NCBI GenBank assembly: GCA_965116965.1
Contig: OZ220743.1
Location: forward strand, 372,001 to 436,000
Reading direction: 5' to 3'
Length of the DNA stretch: 64,000 bases
From: Aldehydirespirator sp965116965
GTDB lineage: Bacteria > Actinomycetota > Acidimicrobiia > Acidimicrobiales > Aldehydirespiratoraceae
Shown: piece after piece, positions 60,784 through 64,000 of the stretch
Numbering within the stretch: the first letter of the stretch is position 1
Layout of the letters: every line of letters starts with the position of its first letter
Position numbers and translations under genes: made by a program
The notes under the pieces: generated by a model
Seen by the model: the letters and a program-made list of their open reading frames with translations, nothing else
Database searches by the model: none
Told to the model about the DNA's origin: nothing

Positions 60784-62076
60784 ATGAGCCTGAACAACCC
60801 CACTGAGGGGGTCGACACTTCGAACGCTCCCTACGTGATCGTGTCGAGCGACACTCACGCGGGCCTGCAGTGCGAGGAGTACCGCCCCTACCTCGACTCT
60901 GCCCTGCACGACGAGTTCGACGCCTATGTGGCCGGCCGTCACGAGCACCGGCGGGTGCAGGAGGAGGTCAACGCCGAGTTCTTGGCCGAGTGGGAGGGCG
61001 AGAACGCCGAGGGGCTGCGGGGCGCCTACGACCCCGAGGTGCGCGACAAGGAGCTGGACGCCGACGGCATCGCGGGCGAGGTGATCTTCGCTGACGGCGA
61101 CGCGGTGACCGGCCAGGAGTCCCCGCCGTTCGGCGCGGGCCTGTCCGCGGGCCAGATAACCGACCCCCGCCAGGCCTTCGGCGGGGCCCAGGCCCACAAC
61201 CGCTGGCTGGTCGACTTCTGTGCCACCAACCCGCCTCGCCGCGCCGGGGTGGGCCTGGTGCCGATCACCCACGACGTGGACAGGTCGGTGGCCGAGATCG
61301 AGTGGCTGGCCGGCAAGCCGGGCATCGCCGGGATCATGATCCCCACCATGTGGCACGGCTTCCCGCCCTACGGGTCCGACCACTACGACCGGGTGTGGGC
61401 CGCCTGCGCGGAGACCGGCCTGGTGGTGCACACCCACTCGGGCGAGGCCGACTTCCCTTCGTACGGAGAGAACACGGCCATGTACGTGTCGGAGGTGCCG
61501 TTCTGGACCCATCGGGCCTTGTGGCAGCTGCTGTTCTCGGGCAAGTTCGACCGGTTCCCGGGCCTGCGCTACGCGGTGGTGGAGTGCGGCTCCTACTGGA
61601 TCGCCGACCTGCTGTGGAAGACCGACGTGAACTTCGGGGCCAGCAACAAGATCAAGAAGCTGGGCTCGCGCATGAAGGGCCTGATCTCGCGGCTGCCGTC
61701 GGAGTACTTCGGCACCAGCGTGTTCATCGGGGCGTCCACCATGAGCAAGGAGGAGATCCGCCGCCGTCATGCCAACGGCATCGACGCGCTGATGTGGGGC
61801 ACCGACTACCCCCATCCCGAGGGCTCGTGGCCCCACACGGCCCGGCGCTTGGAGAGCGACTTCCGCGACGTGTCCATCGAGGACGCCCGGCTGCTGCTCG
61901 GCCTGAATGCGGTGGAGTGCTACAACCTCGACCTCGACTCCCTCACCGAGATTGCGGCCCGAATTGCTCCCACTCCCGAGCGGCTCCATCAGGATCCGGC
62001 CCTTCGCACGCCGCCCGACGCCAAGCGCACCGCTCGCTGGTGGATAGACGAGTACGGCTGCGAGCTCCAGTACTGA
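60784..62076 (+). CDS. Amidohydrolase family (Amidohydro_2) protein, 430 aa
   Basis: This is a metal-dependent TIM-barrel hydrolase or decarboxylase: VIVSSDTHAG at the N-terminus (the DxH metal site), VVHTHSGEAD in the middle and LMWGTDYPHPEGSW near the end. It resembles the ACMSD/gamma-resorcylate decarboxylase group found widely in actinobacteria and marine bacteria. The substrate is unknown. A GGAGG site precedes ATG 60784. It is co-directional with the molybdoenzyme genes, 65 bases downstream, but has no clear role in taurine use. Confidence 0.83.
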   Translation: MSLNNPTEGVDTSNAPYVIVSSDTHAGLQCEEYRPYLDSALHDEFDAYVAGRHEHRRVQEEVNAEFLAEWEGENAEGLRGAYDPEVRDKELDADGIAGEVIFADGDAVTGQESPPFGAGLSAGQITDPRQAFGGAQAHNRWLVDFCATNPPRRAGVGLVPITHDVDRSVAEIEWLAGKPGIAGIMIPTMWHGFPPYGSDHYDRVWAACAETGLVVHTHSGEADFPSYGENTAMYVSEVPFWTHRALWQLLFSGKFDRFPGLRYAVVECGSYWIADLLWKTDVNFGASNKIKKLGSRMKGLISRLPSEYFGTSVFIGASTMSKEEIRRRHANGIDALMWGTDYPHPEGSWPHTARRLESDFRDVSIEDARLLLGLNAVECYNLDLDSLTEIAARIAPTPERLHQDPALRTPPDAKRTARWWIDEYGCELQY

Positions 62077-62130
62077 GCGAGAGCAGGGGAGGCAACGCCG
62101 CCAGTGAGCGGGTCTGGGCGATTCTCACTG

Positions 62131-62154
62131 CTGGTATATTTTCTGGTATATTTT
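62131..62154. promoter_or_regulatory. Tandem 12-bp AT-rich repeats, candidate operator/promoter
   Basis: CTGGTATATTTT occurs twice without a gap (62131-62142, 62143-62154), followed by CTGACG. The stretch is unusually AT-rich for this genome and lies 54 bases before the start of the two-gene HTH/protease module. Direct repeats in such a place commonly bind the module's own HTH protein; TATATT could also be a -10. Confidence 0.6.
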
Positions 62155-62207
62155 CTGACGAAATCCAGTGCGGATCGTAAGTCGGTCGCTGCGGCGGAGG
62201 TAAACGA

Positions 62208-62834
62208 GTGGAATCCGAGCGCCTACAGACTCTCCGACGCAAGGCTCGAGTCCTTGAAGAACTGGGCGAGAAGGTATTGGACGCTCTCGCTGACGCAGTC
62301 GACGCAGCCAGAAACGACCTCCGTACGTACTGGACGACTTTGCCAGGCATCGCCGCGCAGTCGTCGCCTCGCGGGATGGCGAACTGGATCCACGACCGGG
62401 TCTGGTCCCACGCATGCCGCCTGTTGGATTCGATCGATGATGCTGTCTGCTACGAGAAGGGACCCTTCAGGGAGATCATCGTGCGGGATCGGTACCGCAT
62501 GCGCCTGAAGCGACATCGGCCGCTGGCTGCCGTCGCCACATATCCAACGCAGGGCGCGCTCGACTTCATGGAGCAGCCCGACGGCCAGCTCGTGCTGGCG
62601 GGGATGGAGCAGCTCCGTTTGATCTGCGGCTACGTGTGGGAGGACTCTGGTGAGGTGGGACCAGCGGTGCTGTCCATGAGGCACGGCATCAAGAACGTCC
62701 TGTGGGTTCACGAACTGTCGAGCACGGAGGGGTCGGCGACGCCGCTGCCGGGCCGAGAAGGACCAACTCCGTCTGTCGTGCGGTCCCGACTCGACGACAT
62801 GGTTGAAGAGGCGCAACGCATCCGCCGATCATGA
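62208..62834 (+). CDS. Hypothetical protein coupled to an HTH/ImmA protein, 208 aa
   Basis: GTG 62208 follows GGAGG by 7 bases, and the stop overlaps the next ATG (ATGA). The N-terminal 40 residues are a probable amphipathic or coiled helix (LQTLRRKARVLEELGEKVLD). The middle has FREIIVRDRYRMRLKRHRPL. No catalytic motif, membrane segment or known family was found. Coupling to an XRE-ImmA/IrrE gene suggests it is the partner of a toxin-antitoxin-like or stress-response pair; which member would be toxic is unknown. Confidence 0.7.
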   Translation: MESERLQTLRRKARVLEELGEKVLDALADAVDAARNDLRTYWTTLPGIAAQSSPRGMANWIHDRVWSHACRLLDSIDDAVCYEKGPFREIIVRDRYRMRLKRHRPLAAVATYPTQGALDFMEQPDGQLVLAGMEQLRLICGYVWEDSGEVGPAVLSMRHGIKNVLWVHELSSTEGSATPLPGREGPTPSVVRSRLDDMVEEAQRIRRS

Positions 62835-63880
62835 GCCTTGGCGAGGCCCTGGTCACGCTTCGGCGGGCTCGGGGGATGACACAGGAGGCGTTGGCGGAAT
62901 CGGCTTCGGTTACCCAGGCGGCGCTGTCCCGTTATGAGAATGATCTCCGAGACCCCAGTCAACAGATCCTCGGATCGCTGGCAGCGGCGCTCGGGGTGAC
63001 ACCGGAGTTCTTGCGGATGGCCGATCGGGCTTGGGGGGCATTCATGGTGGATGCTCACATGCGACGCCGTCGTACGGCCAGGCCGACCGTCTGGCGCCGG
63101 CTTGAGGCGCGCCTGAACGTGTACAGGATGCACATCAGCCTGTTAATGAGGGAAGTGGAGATAGAGCCGGTACTGGCGTTGCCGCTGTTCGATCCGCTGG
63201 AGTATCCGCCCGAGGATGCAGCTCGACTCGTTCGGATGCAGTGGCGGATGCCGTCGGGGCCCGTGCGCGATCTGATCGGCTGGCTGGAATCGGCCGGGTG
63301 CGTGTTGGTTGTCGAGGACTTCGGTTCGATGACCGGAGGAGGGAGGGTGGACGGGTTGTCACAATGGGTAGCCGACCCGCCTGTGATGTTGGTGAACAGC
63401 CGTGCGCCGACGGATCGCCTGCGGCTCACGTTGGCACATGAACTCGGCCATATCTGCCTGCATAGCAACGAACTGGGTGGTGACCCTGAGGAAGAGGCGA
63501 ACACCTTCGCGGCTGAATTCCTCATGCCGGCGGATGAGATTCGTCCCGAATTGCGCAACCTCAACCTGCGCAAGCTCCATGACCTCAAGCGGTACTGGGG
63601 TGTGTCAATGCAGGCACTTATCGAGCGTGCCCACCGGCTCGGGACGCTCTCAGCTCGACAGCGCACCGGCTTCTACAAGACCTTCAGTGCCCGCGGTTGG
63701 CGTACGAACGAACCGTTGAGCGAGCAGCTGCCCCCAGAGCGCCCGCAACTAGTTGAACGTGTCGGCCAGATTCTCGTGGATCGAGGTCTCAGCGCGGAAG
63801 AGACGGGCGCCATAGCTGGTGCAATACCAGGCCGCGATTATCCGTTCTTTCTGCCAAGACCCCGGCTCGCCGCTGTCTGA
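62831..63880 (+). CDS. XRE helix-turn-helix / ImmA-IrrE metallopeptidase fusion, 349 aa
   Basis: Residues 5-60 form an XRE helix-turn-helix (LRRARGMTQEALAESASVTQAALSRYEN in segments). Residues about 145-235 form an ImmA/IrrE zinc peptidase with HELGH at 203-207 and the downstream Glu in EEEANTFAAEFLMP. In ImmA and IrrE the peptidase cleaves a repressor after a signal. Such fusions are predicted antitoxin-like regulators. It is coupled to the 208-aa gene. Confidence 0.88.
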   Translation: MSLGEALVTLRRARGMTQEALAESASVTQAALSRYENDLRDPSQQILGSLAAALGVTPEFLRMADRAWGAFMVDAHMRRRRTARPTVWRRLEARLNVYRMHISLLMREVEIEPVLALPLFDPLEYPPEDAARLVRMQWRMPSGPVRDLIGWLESAGCVLVVEDFGSMTGGGRVDGLSQWVADPPVMLVNSRAPTDRLRLTLAHELGHICLHSNELGGDPEEEANTFAAEFLMPADEIRPELRNLNLRKLHDLKRYWGVSMQALIERAHRLGTLSARQRTGFYKTFSARGWRTNEPLSEQLPPERPQLVERVGQILVDRGLSAEETGAIAGAIPGRDYPFFLPRPRLAAV

Positions 63881-63936
63881 GTCTGCGACGAGGGCCAGTG
63901 GCACCGCTGGCTTGCTCTAGGGATAGCGTCACGGCT

Positions 63937-64000
63937 GTGAATGACGTGAGCTACGAGCCGAGTCCTTGGCAGCCGATCGCCGACCATGTGGACCGCTATC
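63937..64000 (+). CDS. 5' end of a gene, possibly deazaflavin-dependent nitroreductase family (partial)
   Basis: GTG 63937 opens a frame that runs off the window: VNDVSYEPSPWQPIADHVDRY. The W-x-x-I/V-x-D-x-V-x-x-Y pattern is like the N-terminus of F420-dependent Ddn-type nitroreductases of actinobacteria. Only 21 codons are visible, so both the gene and the family are tentative. Confidence 0.4.
   Translation, partial: MNDVSYEPSPWQPIADHVDRY

Overview
The window looks like the chromosomal origin region of a high-GC actinobacterium, probably of the class Acidimicrobiia. This placement is inferred from gene content and synteny, not from a marker-gene search. Actinobacterial signs are the order trxB-trxA-cwlM / parB-parA-rsmG-jag-yidC-yidD-rnpA-rpmH / dnaA-dnaN-recF-dciA-gyrB-gyrA, DUF3566 and DUF5318 proteins, a small bioB-coupled protein like BsaP, and frequent GTG/TTG starts. 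A TRAP transporter and a taurine-use cluster suggest a marine or animal-associated heterotroph (inference).

Layout. 0.1-2.6 kb: TRAP transporter permeases (minus strand). 2.7-4.4 kb: a PaaD-like protein, and bioB with a coupled 59-aa protein. 4.4-13.8 kb: one minus-strand block with an acyl-CoA dehydrogenase, an AMP-forming acyl-CoA ligase and a complete LivHMGF-type ABC transporter whose lipoprotein carries a long alanine-rich helix. 13.9-22.6 kb: dnaB, the rpsF-ssb-rpsR-rplI operon, panB, a DUF5318 protein, a CCA-adding-type enzyme, and a divergent deacetylase/acetyltransferase pair. 22.7-28.5 kb: degV, a sigma/anti-sigma pair, trxB, trxA and a degenerate CwlM. 28.5-46 kb: the replication origin neighbourhood with a near-perfect parS, DnaA boxes before dnaA, gyrase genes and tRNA-Ile. 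46-62 kb: hisN, lldD, then a sulfonate cluster. 62-64 kb: a two-gene HTH/ImmA-type module and the first codons of another gene.

The most coherent functional unit is 48.6-60.7 kb. It holds a class III aminotransferase (probable taurine:pyruvate aminotransferase), a TauABC transporter, a phosphotransacetylase, a TetR regulator and a cytoplasmic molybdenum sulfite-dehydrogenase-like complex (SoeA plus a fused SoeB-SoeC). Together they can import taurine, deaminate it to sulfoacetaldehyde, convert acetyl phosphate to acetyl-CoA and oxidise the released sulfite. Only the sulfoacetaldehyde acetyltransferase (Xsc) that links them is absent from the window. Three parts are unusual: TauA contains two tandem, almost identical binding domains (922 bp, one mismatch); TauB carries an N-terminal five-helix membrane domain; and SoeB and SoeC are one polypeptide.

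A second theme is a dispersed intergenic repeat with a core of about 38 bp. About 15 copies lie between 4.4 and 46.1 kb, almost all at gene junctions, and some supply the last codons and stop of a gene. No copy is seen from 46.1 to 64 kb. No transposase, CRISPR array, rRNA or prophage was recognised.
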